Origin: Lytechinus pictus
Taxonomy: Eukaryota; Echinodermata; Echinoidea; Temnopleuroida; Toxopneustidae
Length of the DNA stretch: 64,000 nt
Direction of reading: 5' to 3'
NCBI RefSeq assembly: GCF_037042905.1
Contig: NW_026974140.1
Coordinates: forward strand, 18,154,001-18,218,000
The translations under genes were made by a program, and so were the position numbers. This document shows, piece by piece, positions 48,218-60,235 of the stretch (within the stretch, counting starts at the first letter, position 1; every line of letters begins with the position of its first letter). The notes below the pieces were generated by a model that was not told where the DNA came from, searched no databases, and was given only the letters and a program-made list of their open reading frames with translations.

Positions 48218-50725
48218 ATGGATCAGGTATTAGAACAGCAGTTATCTAAAGCAACAGAGATCATTGAGAGTCAGGTGGATGCTGAGATACAACGTCTTGA
48301 TAACCTAGATGGAGATGAACTGGAGATCTTAAGACGGAACAGATTGGCTGCCATGAAGAAGCAACGAGAAAAGGAGGATGAGTGGAGATCGGTGAGGAAT
48401 TAATGAATGAAAATAGAAAATTCCTAAGATGAATAATTTTTTGGAAGTGTTGTAAAGATCATTTTTTAACTAAATCATGATGTAGAAATGTAGGTAGGGA
48501 TTCTACATGCAAACATGAAATATCTTTGTTAGAAATTATCCCACCCCCGGACCCCCCCCCCCCCCCCCAATAAAAAGGAAATCCCAAGAATCCCAAAATA
48601 CATACAAGATATGGTTGCAATATATTGAAGTTCATAATGCATGAAGACATGGGGGATACTAGCATTAATGTATAAAATATGGGAGAGGATAAAAGAAAAT
48701 AAATATTCATTGATTTGGGTGCCTGTCTTATAGGGACATAAATGTATCCAATAAACAGAGTTTACAAGTCATCTGTCATACTACAGAATAAACAAATATT
48801 CTAGTTTCTTTCTAATCTTAAAAAAAAATTGTTATAATCTCAGACTTACTGCAACTTCCTCCTGATAAGATTATTCCACTTACATTTAAGAAACATTTTT
48901 AAAAATGATTGAGAATAGGCAGAGATTTCTTATGATAAATATTCAGAGGATTTTTTTTGTCTTTCAAAAATAGACTTGCAGAATTTAATGTGATATTTAA
49001 TTAGTGAAATTGAACAATGAATTGTATTTGTAATTACTTTTAATTTGAGTAGCAGAGCTGAAGAATAAACTGTCACAGATGATTTAAGGAAGCTTTGGTA
49101 TAAAGATGTTTCCTCTCTCATATCAATCTCTCAGTTAGGACATGGGGAGTACCAGGAGATCCCGGTTGAGAAGGATTTCTTTGCTGAATGCAAGAAGAGC
49201 ACCAATGTGGTTTGTCACTTCTACCGCGACAGCACTGAACGTTGTAGGATAGTTGACAAACACCTGCGTATACTGGCTGCTAAACATTTAGAAACACGCT
49301 TCTTGAAGATCAATGCAGAGAAGTGTCCCTTTCTTGCTCAGAGACTGAGGATAGTCTTGATTCCTACCATAGCTCTCATTAGGGAGGGGAAGACCAAGGA
49401 TTATATAGTAGGGTAAGCAATCGATCCTTGAAAATAAAATATTCACCTATCTTGGTTGAGATCTTTGTATTTCAACCGTTCTTTAAAATACTTGTATCTT
49501 GTTATGCAAGGTTGACATATTTCCTAGCCAATGTTACATATCCCAGTTCATTGAGTGGGAAATATCTTTCTGTCCTGTCCATTTTCTACACAAAAGCTTA
49601 AACTCATATCAGCTGGTTTCCAGACCAGAGTGGTGTTATATGTGTTACATTTTTCAGTATGTGCAGTTTGCTTATTTTGTCTTCTATAAAAGCATACTAC
49701 AGGGAATAGTTTATCAGTGGAGTGGGGATACCTTATATCCCCTCCAATTAAATGATCAGGAGAGAAAAACATGGCTGCGATAAAACTGTATTGAATGAAA
49801 TTGAGAGGTAAATTTATAACTTCAAATAACTTAGAAGAAAATTGAGATTTCCTATTCGCAAGTCTTCTTTTCATGGCTTGATTCCATCCATTCTAGCTCT
49901 AACATTTTTTAGCTCATCCGGCCCGAAGGGCCAGATGAGCTTATGCCGTTGCGTGGCGTCCGCCGTCCATCCACAATTTCAAAATGCTTCTTCGTCATTT
50001 CAAGTCCGGTTTTAATTCTGTTTGCTTTATATGATAGCACTAGGTGGGGGATTCAAAACTTCTTCACAGAATTTCGAAGCTCATTAAATATGCTAATGTA
50101 TGCATATTTTTCAAAACTCACAAAAAATGCTTCTTATTCATTTGTTGACCAATTTTGATTTTTTTTGTTGCATCTGAGAGCTACATGAGGTTCCCCAAAG
50201 TTCTACACAGAATTTAGAAATTTTGACTAGAAAATTATTTGTTTATTTATACGAAATTTATTCATAAATCACAAAAAATGCTTCTTCTCTGTCATTTCTT
50301 CATCAATTTCAATTCTGTTCCCTCAATATATGTCACCAATATAATTCACTCCAGTGTCAACTGGGCTGAAATTAAAAATTGTGTTTCTTCGCGAGATGCC
50401 GGATGAGCTCCACATCATTGATGTGCTAGTTTAATATGAATAATGAAATTTATAAGCTAAACACCAGTTCCTGACAGACTTGTATTCATTTGATGTTTAT
50501 AGTTTTGATGATCTTGGAGGACGTGATGACTTTCCAACTGAGATGATGGAATGGAGATTAGGGTGTGCTGAGGTGATCAATTACAGTGGTAGTCTGAGTG
50601 ATCCACCCACAGGAGGTAAGGGAGCTAAACCAACTTCCAAAGCTTCTGATCTACTGGGTAGGAGAACACAGAAGATCATCAAAGGAGGCAGGTATGATGA
50701 CTCAGATTCCGATCTGGAGGACTAA
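48218..50725 (+). CDS. TXNDC9: thioredoxin domain-containing protein 9 (3 coding exons)
   Basis: The coding exons are 48218-48391 (58 codons; exon begins 48210 after CTCAG), 49135-49412 (acceptor CTCTCAG, donor GTAAGC) and 50503-50725 (acceptor TTTATAG, stop TAA). All junction phases fit, and the product is 224 residues against 226 in human. The N-terminal part ([20 protein letters not shown]) is helical and charged. Residues about 75-165 form the thioredoxin-like fold. It has FYRDSTERC in place of the CxxC redox motif, so only one Cys remains, and the cis-Pro in VLIPTIAL. A conserved DDLGG-DDF-TE--EWRLG segment follows. The C-terminus is [14 protein letters not shown], the acidic tail of the family. 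TXNDC9 (phosducin-like, yeast Plp1) binds the CCT/TRiC chaperonin and modulates actin and tubulin folding in the cytosol. The second intron holds a hairpin-ended repeat (49911-50409). The assignment is very secure. Confidence 0.96.
48549..48570. repeat. poly-C tract in TXNDC9 intron
   Basis: A run of about 17 C residues after GGA in the intron between the first two coding exons. It is low-complexity and of no evident function. Confidence 0.8.
49911..50409. mobile_element. hairpin-ended repeat in TXNDC9 intron
   Basis: It opens with a near-perfect hairpin: AGCTCATCCGGCCC, loop GAA, GGGCCAGATGAGCT. A GC-rich phrase follows (CGTTGCGTGGCGTCCGCCGT). The right end is GCCGGATGAGCT at 50398-50409, a second copy of the descending arm. 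The interior repeats a unit with AAAATGCTTCTTC (about 49982, 50127 and 50276) roughly every 145 bp. There is no coding sequence. The same architecture appears at 58549-59641. I do not know its superfamily. Confidence 0.75.
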
Positions 50726-51325
50726 TTTTAACTTCATTCACACAGTGAGTGCTGGCTTCCAGAGGAACAGCATTCTGCCTCTTAGCAACATGATTCACAC
50801 AATGAGTGCTATATTCTTGAGTTGCATCCCAACTTCCGCCCCCAGTAACAAACTTTTTCATTTTCGTTCCTGCCTTGTATGCAAAGCATTTGATGGGATC
50901 TAGTTAGCCCCCCCTCTCAAGATTTTGGGTGAAGATCATATGGTTCATGGATTCCTATTGTTAAGCCTATTTTATATCATGTATTTCAAATGCCTTGTTC
51001 AGATATGGTATGACAACCCTTTGCCCAAAAGCTCAATGACATGATTTATTCAGAGTTTGTTAGGTGGCAACAAAATAACATTATCAAGGCAGAAATATTT
51101 GTTGAGAAGCTGGCTGTGTAAAGTTGTGGACCAATCTGTCTGTTTTGTATTGAGCAAATTTAATTAATTTTCCCACACAATCTTAGATTTATTTATCTTA
51201 AATCTCTTTTTTGTAATGGGTGTGTACATGTATGTGCACCTTCATGAAACAAGTGGGGCAATTTGTCATGCCATGTCGTGACACTATAATGTACCTGTAT
51301 AAGGTGAACCCCTGAATCCTTTTAG

Positions 51326-51344
51326 AATAAAAAAGAAAAATAAA
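51326..51344 (+). terminator. TXNDC9: polyadenylation signals of TXNDC9
   Basis: Two AATAAA hexamers (51326-51331 and 51339-51344) lie about 600 bp after the stop codon. No strong earlier AATAAA was seen in the 3' region, so the mRNA end is expected near 51360. Confidence 0.6.
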
Positions 51345-51682
51345 GATTTCCATTTAGATTAAATAAACTTAGAATATTTATCGGTAATATGGAGTACCGG
51401 GTGGGTTGGGGGGGCGGTCACTGCCATCAAACAGCAGCCACAAGACCGTACTGGAAAAAGGTCGCTAGGACACTCATACACAGATTTTGTGCAGTTATCC
51501 CAGATTAGCAAACTGTAAACAGGGATTTCATTAATTTTCAGAATAATTGATACCCTAAACCAGGATATTCCAATTTTCATTTCTAAGGTTACTGGATTTA
51601 GGCGAGTTAATGATGCATGTATCATGGATGGGCTGTAGCTTCTGGCTAGCTTTTTACCGGCTAAGAATAAAAAGTAAAATAT

Positions 51683-52044
51683 TTAAAGGAGAAGTTCATT
51701 CTGATAGTAAAGTAGTTTTTGAAAGAAAAGAAAATGTTGGTTAAGTTTTAGGAAAATCCATCAAAAAATAAGAATGATAAAAAATATATTGAATTGTTGA
51801 TGTCATATCTAAGTACTTGCCCAATATGGTATATAATATATATTTCAAATATTCCCATTTAATAATGGTTCATTGCTTAATCATAACTGAAAATATGTTT
51901 GTTATAGAAGCAGATATGAAATGATTTGTCTCATGATATGGTAAATCATTTTCAATTTTTTTTCAGACAGATTTTCTCAAAACCACTAATACTTAGTTTT
52001 CCATTTTTCTTCAAACCAACTTTCCATCTGGGTGAACTTCTATA
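51683..52044. mobile_element. inverted-repeat MITE (GAGAAGTTCATTCTGA ends)
   Basis: The left end TTAAAGGAGAAGTTCATTCT and right end CATCTGGGTGAACTTCT are diverged inverted copies. The left arm has AGGAAAATCCATCAAAAAAT followed by TTGATGTCATAT. It is a relative of the 22898-23772 element (both have GAAGTTCA ends, AAAATCCAT and a TGATGTCATAT / TGACGTCATAT core). Confidence 0.55.
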
Positions 52045-53149
52045 AAATATGAATAAATTAACAAGCTTGATAATTATATGTCAAGAATGATATGTATGAT
52101 TTATGTTTTGTGTTGAATGTACAGTATACATATATGCTTGTTTTGATGTGACTTTTTATTAAATTATTTACATGTGAAATATAATTTGATCTGTTATGAT
52201 TCTTATGTGATGTGAATAACTTAAATAGATATACAAACTGCAAATAACCACACAGAACACATTAAATTTAGCTTTGAGATAAAACATTCTTTTGTTCAAT
52301 TTATAACAAATGTTCATATATACAAGTATACCAAAAGAAAATATGTTTTATATCAATCAATGCTTTGGGCAATAAAGCGTACAATACTCAGCACTGTTTA
52401 ATATATGTCCAACTAATAATTATATATAAATAAGCCAATTTTTGTTTCCTTTTGTTTTTGGAATACAACACTAGCATACCAATGATTAGCAGAGATTGTT
52501 CACACTGGTGTAATTTTCCTGTTAGCTATCATTAGCCAATGATAATATAAACTTGCGAATGGATGCTCAATGGCTAGGTAAAATAATAGAAACACACCCT
52601 CAGAATTTCACATGGCATCTACTTACACTTTTTTTTATCTGGATGTCAAAAAGAGGGCAAGCTTTTATGATAATTAAAGAACAAGTTTTAATAACTGGAG
52701 TCTATACTCAAAGGGAACTTTTTAATATCTCAGATACAAGGCCTAAAATAATTTCCAGGTTGTTTAGTGTCAAAATGAAGGCATAAAAAAATTTATGTGC
52801 TATGTGTGAGACAGGGGTGTTGAACTGATAGCATCTTCATGTGCTGAACATGATAACATTATTTTCCCAAGAGTGTAAGGTAGGGATGAATATCCTTAGA
52901 TGTCAACTCCTTGAATTGAGCACTTAATCAGGGAAGCCGTGCCAAAACTGGGTTAAAAAAATTTTACACAATAAACTTTGTATTTTACTGCTTGCTAAAA
53001 ACAATTTTAATAATAATTAACATGATATGCAACATAGCGCATAATACAATGTTTCTAAGCCTTGCATACTATTGCCCCAGCTTTACCATGACCCTGATTA
53101 AGTGCTCAAGGAATTCCTACTGTATGCCTGTGTGGAGAGTGACAAAATA
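52045..53149. other. intergenic, nothing recognised
   Basis: AT-rich sequence downstream of TXNDC9. No exon, tRNA or bounded repeat is visible. Confidence 0.4.
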
Positions 53150-53245
53150 AATGCCTTGCCAAAGGATGTAAGTGCCATGGTTGGATTTGAACCCCAGACC
53201 CACTGGTTTTAAGTCTGGAGATTTATCTACTGAGCCAGAACATCT
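53150..53245 (-). mobile_element. tRNA-derived SINE head, copy 2
   Basis: The minus strand reads TGGCTCAGTAGATAAATCTC (A box), an anticodon-like CAGACTTAAAACC, and GGGGTTCAAATCCAACC (B box). The CCTTGCCAAAGG text beside it recalls the copy at 21931-22020. The gene body does not form a full canonical cloverleaf, so it is not called as a tRNA. Confidence 0.65.
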
Positions 53246-53749
53246 CTACATAAACATCACATTTTCTTTCAGCTAATGGTACTTAAACGAAATGTGATTT
53301 AGGTCCGAAGAACATGTCTCATTCTCAAGTTAAAATCATGTGAAACTGAAAGTTCACAAATATCCTTCAAACATCACCAGGATTGCATGAAAACATGCGA
53401 TGTTTTTAAAATCATATTTAGGCTTCATTTACAATGGTACAGACACTGATGACATTCAGATTAACAGAAGCTACTCAATATCTTTAAAGGCTTTTTCAAA
53501 ATATTAGTGGATAAGGACATGACTTTACGCCAATACTTTTGCAAGTCTTTGTTTTACCCCCAGATAAACAAGTCTTCATGACTACTTCATGACTACAAAC
53601 ATCTTGTATCTACTGAACAGAGCAATATATGACCATTCTTTGCTTTTTGTTTATGTTTTACTATCAATTGTTAGCTCCTTCCATATTTTGTTGGAAAAAA
53701 TTAATTGTAAATGTTGTCAGTTGATGTATCAGAAATATAAATTCACCAT

Positions 53750-53992
53750 TAGTAGCGTATGCAGGATTTTTGATAGGGGGGTTCAAGCTGAATGAAATGT
53801 TGACAACGAAAAAAAAAAGGTATTCACCACATCACCACAAATTTTAGGTCGTTTCTTCCCCCCCCCCCCAAATTTTTTTTTTTGAATTTGACAAGCAAAA
53901 AAAAAGGTCTTCAAATTTTTTTAAGGGGGGTTTTGAATTCTTAGGGGAGGGGGGGTTAAACCCCTGTAACCAACCCTCTGCGTACGCTACTG
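53750..53992. mobile_element. hAT MITE, 243 bp, perfect 8-bp TSD
   Basis: The ends TAGTAGCGTATGCAGG and CTGCGTACGCTACTG are inverted. TTCACCAT lies exactly on both sides (53742-53749 and 53993-54000). Inside are G/C runs and the phrase TTGACAAGCAAAAAAAAAGG (the complement of CCTTTTTTGCTTGTCAA) shared with the 36335 and 42674 elements, here inverted. No coding sequence. Confidence 0.88.
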
Positions 53993-54000
53993 TTCACCAT

Positions 54001-56340
54001 ATTCGAATACAAAAATTGATTACAAATGGTCTAATAGAATTGTAAAAAAAATTATAGAATCAAGATGATATACACTATTTAAAAAAAATATTGTGAATAG
54101 TCTATTTCAATATTGATAAGACCCAATGCAGCAAATGAGAATACCTATTCAAACACAAAATATTTCCATATGTGTAGTGAGTTGTGTAAATAAACTGATA
54201 TTTCATTTTTATTCATGAAAAATGAGCTGACGGCAGTGACTAGTCAAATATCATAAAAGCAAAATGAGAAAACATAACTCTCATTTGCTTAATTTTAGAA
54301 TTTTACAATTTTGAGGTAAAAAAAAATTGTCAACTTCAATATACTAAATTTGATTTTTTTTTTATTTGATAAACTTCAACAAAAGAAAGGGGAATATTCG
54401 TCCATGCAACAAACTTTGGGTTTTTTCCCATTAAGAAATGTGTGGTGATTCAAGGCTTGTTTTTACAAACAAAATGTCATCTCTCCTACCATTTGTAAAC
54501 TGTAAAGAGTTTAAGGCAATTTTGAGGAGCATTAAAATGAGTAGTTTTGGCAAGGTATCAAGTAAATTTGGTAGCACATTGCAAAATTACTTCAAATAAT
54601 ATCAAATACAAAAGTTACAAAATTGCATACAAAAATATCAAGCTTCTGCTCTGATTTTTTCCTTCTAATTTAGGATATTAGAAGTTTACTTTGACACATT
54701 TTCTTGTTGTGGCTTTGCAACTTCATGGCAGGACTGTTAACAAGTATAGTATTAATATCCACTGGCCACTAAGGATTGCATGAAGTTAACACTCCATTTT
54801 AATTGATAATGCATGCATTTAATTCCTACAAGATCATGTGATCTGCCATGTGATGAACCATACAAAAGCTGTCCACTTGTTTTGAACTAACTTTGCATGG
54901 GTCAAAAAACTTATTTCAAATATTTCATACTTAAAAAGCCGGATTACACACCATTTCAACACAAACATACATGTGTCAATACACAACCTATATTTGCCTA
55001 TGTAATCCAAACTATCAACAATATCTAGTGAGAATGATAGACTGTAGCATGAATATACATGGCTGGTAATAGAAACAATAAATCAAAAGATAATGCAGCA
55101 TTTCAATTGAATTTTACTTTAACAGCATACTTAGCCAATTTGGGTCCTTATTCATGCTGCCTCTTGAGAAAATTTTGGATTTCTGACAGGCAGATTGACA
55201 TTTTTGAATGCCAATGTCACGAGCCATGAACCCATGTAGCGTTGTCTGATATTTTACAATGATAGCGCAATGTCACACTAGAATGCTTACCAGAAACAAA
55301 ATTGGCTTGATTTTGGCTTACAAAAGTAAATTCAAAGTATTGAAGTGAATGCAATTAAATTGGATTACTATGTTAGCAAATTACCAATTAAAAGATCTAT
55401 TCTGTTTTCAAAGCATTAAATTGAATACCAGGCCTGATGTTTTTTTCAAAATGTAATTAATTTGGCTCAAGAAATTTGACCCTCAGAATATTGCACAAGC
55501 AACTTCAAGAAAACACAATTTGTACTAAGAACATCATATACAATACACACCTTGGTAATTTAACTTGAAGTAAACAATGACCTCAAAAAAAAATATTTCA
55601 ACATTTTCCATTGATCTCATGGAAAAGAAAATTCCTTCTCCATTATCCAAATCACCTGTTCAATTTTGTAGCAGAATGAGCAAAAGATGAGACAAAATAC
55701 CATGTACATTTATTTAGGTTGTAAAATTAAACCCCTCAGTAATAATACCTATGAATGCCATAATTATCCATCAGTCAGATATACTTAACTTTCAGTTAAG
55801 ACTCATTAAACAAATACCTATTTAATAAATATATTCACATAATACTGACATTGGTTCATAAACATTTCTAAGGGTAATCTCGACTATAGAGGGAAAATTA
55901 ACCTACATAAGAGGAACAGAATTCAAAGGGATTACAAGAGGACAGATTTAATGAGATGATGTATCAGGTAGTGCAATACATAATCATACTATTCATCTTA
56001 TAGAAAAAAAACACAAGGGCATATGCAATACTTAATAGCATATTTCAATCGGTTTTCATGTTAGTAATCCAGACAAGCAAGAATGACAAACAATTCTGAA
56101 TTCACTCAATAATTTCCAAATTTTAATATTGCTTTAATCAATAAACCTTGAATTATTTTCTCTTAAAATGTACTCAAGGAAAATAAGTCCCTTTTATTTA
56201 ATTCTATTTCTAAGATATATATTGATTACTATACCTAATAAATATCAGTGCATGTTCTCTTTGGCTCAAGTTGAAATAAATCAATGAACAAAGTGAACGA
56301 AAATATATAAAAAATATCTTACATTAGTATTACCCCCCCC
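54001..56340. other. intergenic, nothing recognised
   Basis: AT-rich DNA between TXNDC9 and the minus-strand gene at the right. I see no exon or bounded repeat here. Confidence 0.4.
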
Positions 56341-56352
56341 AAAAAAAAGATT

Positions 56353-56982
56353 ACGGATGTTCCACAGTTTAAGTTTGTGTGCATCATGATCTGTGCATAT
56401 TTTACGCTTTGACGTCACAATGGACGAATGGGAGATTTATTAGCTATAAGTGTCAGTTGATTTTCCCTTGATCTGCATTCTAACGGCATATCAGATGTGT
56501 CATTTGATGAAGATGAATAGCTGGAAATAATCTATGGAACCATTTTGTTCAATACTTCTACAATTTCAGAAAAAGTTTTTCATAGCATTACTGCAAAGTA
56601 TGACGAATATGACCTCAAGTTTGAATAAACGGTAGAGCATTTTGTGATATTTCCTTACATAGATACAAAGCATTTGGCACGATATTGGTGTTTTATAAAG
56701 CTAATTTCCGCCAACAAAAGTAGTGATAGTTTAAGTATACAATTTTTAGTTATACTGTGAAATTTAAAGAAATTTACATGGATTTTGACTGAGTAATAGA
56801 TGTTTAAACTCACTGTAGTAATCCCAGGAGGTATAAAACTGCCCAAACCTTTTGAATGCGCAATTCTCAAGAACTTCACATTGGGGGAACTTCAAAGCTC
56901 GATAGCAAAGAAATCAAGCACATGAACCCATGTTATTGCATATTTGGAATATTTAGGTGCTGAATTAACTGTGGAACGTCCT
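56353..56982. mobile_element. 630-bp element with GGAYGTTCCACAGTT inverted ends
   Basis: GGATGTTCCACAGTTTAAG on the left is mirrored by AATTAACTGTGGAACGTCC on the right. No coding sequence lies between them. The target duplication could not be identified. Confidence 0.55.
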
Positions 56983-57724
56983 TAAACTGAATTGTCGGCA
57001 TTCAGATTACATTTATCATTAGCCATGATTTTGATTTTTCAATTCCTTGTATTTATGTAACCAATAGAATAAATCAATCGTGCAATTAAGAGGAGCATTG
57101 AATATATATCATTTAGTGAATAAAGATTCTAGTACTATACTGCCCTATTTTGACAAAAGGAAGCAAGTGATTTATTAACCGAAATTAAGTTTTTAATATG
57201 TTTATCGATTTATCCTTCAAAGCCAAATTTCATAGTTCTGATCCCGCTATGCAATATGACTGGTTACTACTATTCTTGATCATAGGCATCTATGTAAATG
57301 ACAAACACAGTTTTACTCTTTTCCAATAAATTATGCTTTTATTACTTGTTTTCTAAAATGTTTTCTACATGTTATGAAATAACATTTATGCTAAGCTTAA
57401 TTAAGCAGCCTCTTAAGATAGAAAACATGACAAACAGTGACACAAGATGAAAGACTAGTTACCAATTCAAAGATGGGTTATTCCATTCGTTTGGGTATGA
57501 AAATGACAAGATATCAATGTAACATACATGTAGGTACAAACTATTCTATTTCACAGTGAAGATAAATTTAGATGTGGTTTAGTGTTGATGTATCTATGTG
57601 AGGAAGGTATCTGACTCCAACCAAAGAAATTCATGTTTGATCTTGAAATCTATTCTGGATTTGTTGTAGTTCAAATCAAGTTCCTTTTTACCATCATTAA
57701 ATGAACATCACATTCATATATGAT

Positions 57725-60227
57725 CAACCGCGTAGCCAGGATTTCATTTTGGAGGGGGCGGTAAATGCACGCGAAGCGTGCCAACAATTACAGAGCGCGC
57801 GAAGCGCGCTCCCAGGGGGTGGGTGCAGGGAGGGGAAGCTTTTGGTGTTTCATAAATTAAAATGAAAATAGGAGCCGTCTCTCTTGTCTCTAGTACCTAT
57901 ATCAGCTCCAATTCAGTCGACTATATTGTGATTTTGAACCTTGTTTTCGAAAGTGATTGTGAACGCACAAAAAAGGAATACAATGGAGGAAATTAAAGTA
58001 ATAATAACCCCGCGCGAAGTGCGGAAGCTAGAGCGTTTTATCATTTTTTTCAAAGAAAAGGGTTCCGAGAAAAGGGTATTCTCTAAGATATATTGAATAC
58101 TTCCCTTGGAAAGATCAGATTTGATTACAAACAATTAGCGACAGTGCATATCTTTAATTCGCAAAACAGAGGAGAAGTGTATATGCCGGAGGAAGATATT
58201 CCTCCCCGCGCAGAGCAATGAAACTCTGAAATTTTAAAGGGCGGACGTTTCATCAAATGCAGATATCTCTAATACCACATCGGCTCTAATTCAATTGATT
58301 ATTTAAGATTATTGAACTTCATTACAAGGAAAATAGTGCGCAAAAAGTTGAAACTTCTGTGATTTATTGAAATTATATAAAAAAGGATGCCTAATTTCTT
58401 TGACTTATCCTGAAGCGCTTCATTTTGAATGATAAAGAAACTTAATTGTCATTCAAAATTTCAATCTGAGGGCGCAAAACAGGAGATGAATGTGCAGAGA
58501 AATGACATGAAGTTTAATAGAATTTGATGGAAAAATATTGTACTTTTTGTCTCACCTGCATAGCAGAGTGAGACTATAGGCGCCGCTTTTCCGACGGCGG
58601 CGGCGGCGACGGCGGCGGCGGCGTCAACACCAAATCTTAACCTGAGGTTAAGTTTTTGAAATGACAGCATAACTTAGAAAGTATATGGACCTAGTTCATG
58701 AAACTTGGCCATAAGGTTAATCAAGTATTACTGAACATCCTGCCTGAGTTTCATGTCACATGACCATGGTCAATGGTCATTTAGGGTCAATGAACTTAGA
58801 CCATGTTGGGGGAATCAACATCAAAATCTTAACCTAAGGTTAAGTTTTTGAAATGTCATCATAACTTAGAAAATATATGGACCTAGTTCATGAAACTTAT
58901 ACATAAGGTTAATCAAGTATCACTGAACATCCTGCATGAGTTTCACGTCACATGACCAAGGTCAGTGGTCATTTAGGGTCAATGAACTTTGGCCGAATTG
59001 GGGGTATCTGTAGATTTACCATCATAACTTTAAAAGTTTATGGATCTGATTCATGAAACTTGGACATAATAGTAATCAAGTATTACTGAACATCCTGTGC
59101 AAGTTTCAGGTCACATGATCAAGGTCAAAGGTCATTTAGGGTCAATGAACTTTGGTCAAATTGGGGTATTTGTTGAATTACCGCCATAACTTTGAAAGTG
59201 TGTTGGTCTAGTTCATAAAACTTAAACATAAGAGTAATGAAGTATCACTGAACATCCTATGCGCATTTTAGGTCACATGACCAAGGTCAAAGGTCAATGA
59301 ACTTTGGCCATAATGGGGGTATCTGTTGAATTACCATCATAACTTGGAAAGTTGATGGATCTTTCTCTTGAAACTTGGACATAAGAGTAATCAAGTATCA
59401 CTGAACATCCTGTGCGAGTTTCAGGTCACATGATCAAGGTCAAAGGTCATGTAAGGTCAATGAACTTTGGCCACGTTGGGGGTATTTGTTGAATTACCAT
59501 CATATCTCTATAAGTGTATGGGTCTAGTTCATAAAACGTGGAAATAAGAGTAACCAAGTATCACTGAACATCTTGTGCGAGTTAGAGTAGTTTTCAAAAT
59601 CAGCACTGCTGCTATATTGAATCGCGTGATGCAGGTGAGACGGCCAGAGGCATTCCACTTGTTTATTTAATACGACACGAAATTTATACCTTCCTCTTTT
59701 TAAATTAGGAACCTGTTTGCCCCCAAATTATGGTTGTTTAGTAATGAGATGAAAAGCGGGAGAATTTGCCTATATGGAGGTGACGGCAGAAATTGATATA
59801 AAGATTTTACCCGCCCGGAGCCGACCCGACCAGAAGTTGCGCGATAAATTTAAAAAAAGACAACTTCATATTTCGGCCTAACCTTACTCTAATTCCATGC
59901 CCTAATGTATACATTTGAACTTTAACTGGCAAGAAACACATATAGCTGAGGTGGAAAAACAGGGTTAGAGAAAGGGTGGGGGAAACAATGGAGAACTGCA
60001 ATATTGTCATTTAACCGCGCGCAGCGCGGAAGCAAAAATATAAATTTAGAGCAAGAGTGAAGGAGTTTCTCTTTTGAGAAAAAAATAAAAGAAAAAGAAA
60101 AAACCCACAAAGCTACCCTTTTCCCTTTCTTCCCTTCGCTTTTCCTTTTCTCTTCTTTTTTTTTTCTTTTTGGGGACGTTTTGGGGGGGGCGACCGCCCC
60201 CACCGCCCCCCCCTGGCTACGCGCCTG
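57725..60227. mobile_element. 2.5-kb hAT-like element with perfect 8-bp TSD
   Basis: The ends CAACCGCGTAGCCAGG and CCTGGCTACGCGCCTG are inverted. TATATGAT flanks both sides exactly (57717-57724 and 60228-60235). G-rich runs lie just inside each end. GCGCGAAGCGCGC-type hairpin motifs occur at about 57765, 57795, 58010 and 60015, as in the 40000-42182 element. A separate hairpin-ended repeat (58549-59641) sits inside and makes up almost half the length. No transposase frame is visible. It is therefore non-autonomous, with a nested or captured insert. Confidence 0.85.
58549..59641. mobile_element. hairpin-ended repeat with ~150-180 bp tandem units, nested
   Basis: It opens with a hairpin (GTCTCACC, loop TGCATAGCA, GAGTGAGAC), followed by GGCGCCGCTTTTCCGACGGC and a (GGC)n-like stretch (58595-58622). 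The right end is ATGCAGGTGAGAC at 59641. The body has about five or six tandem units with phrases such as ATCATAACTT, TGGACCTAGTTCATGAAACT, AAGTATCACTGAACATCCTG, GTCACATGACCAAGGTCA and GGGTCAATGAACTTTGGCC. The layout matches 49911-50409. The copy lies wholly inside the hAT-like element 57725-60227. Confidence 0.8.
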
Positions 60228-60235
60228 TATATGAT

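Noticed and set aside
53155-53245. Possible genuine tRNA
   Set aside because: The A and B boxes are good but the stems do not pair as a full cloverleaf, and a second diverged copy exists, so it is a SINE.
58461-58670. Ala-rich open frame
   Set aside because: It arises from the (GGC)n-like block of the hairpin-ended repeat.
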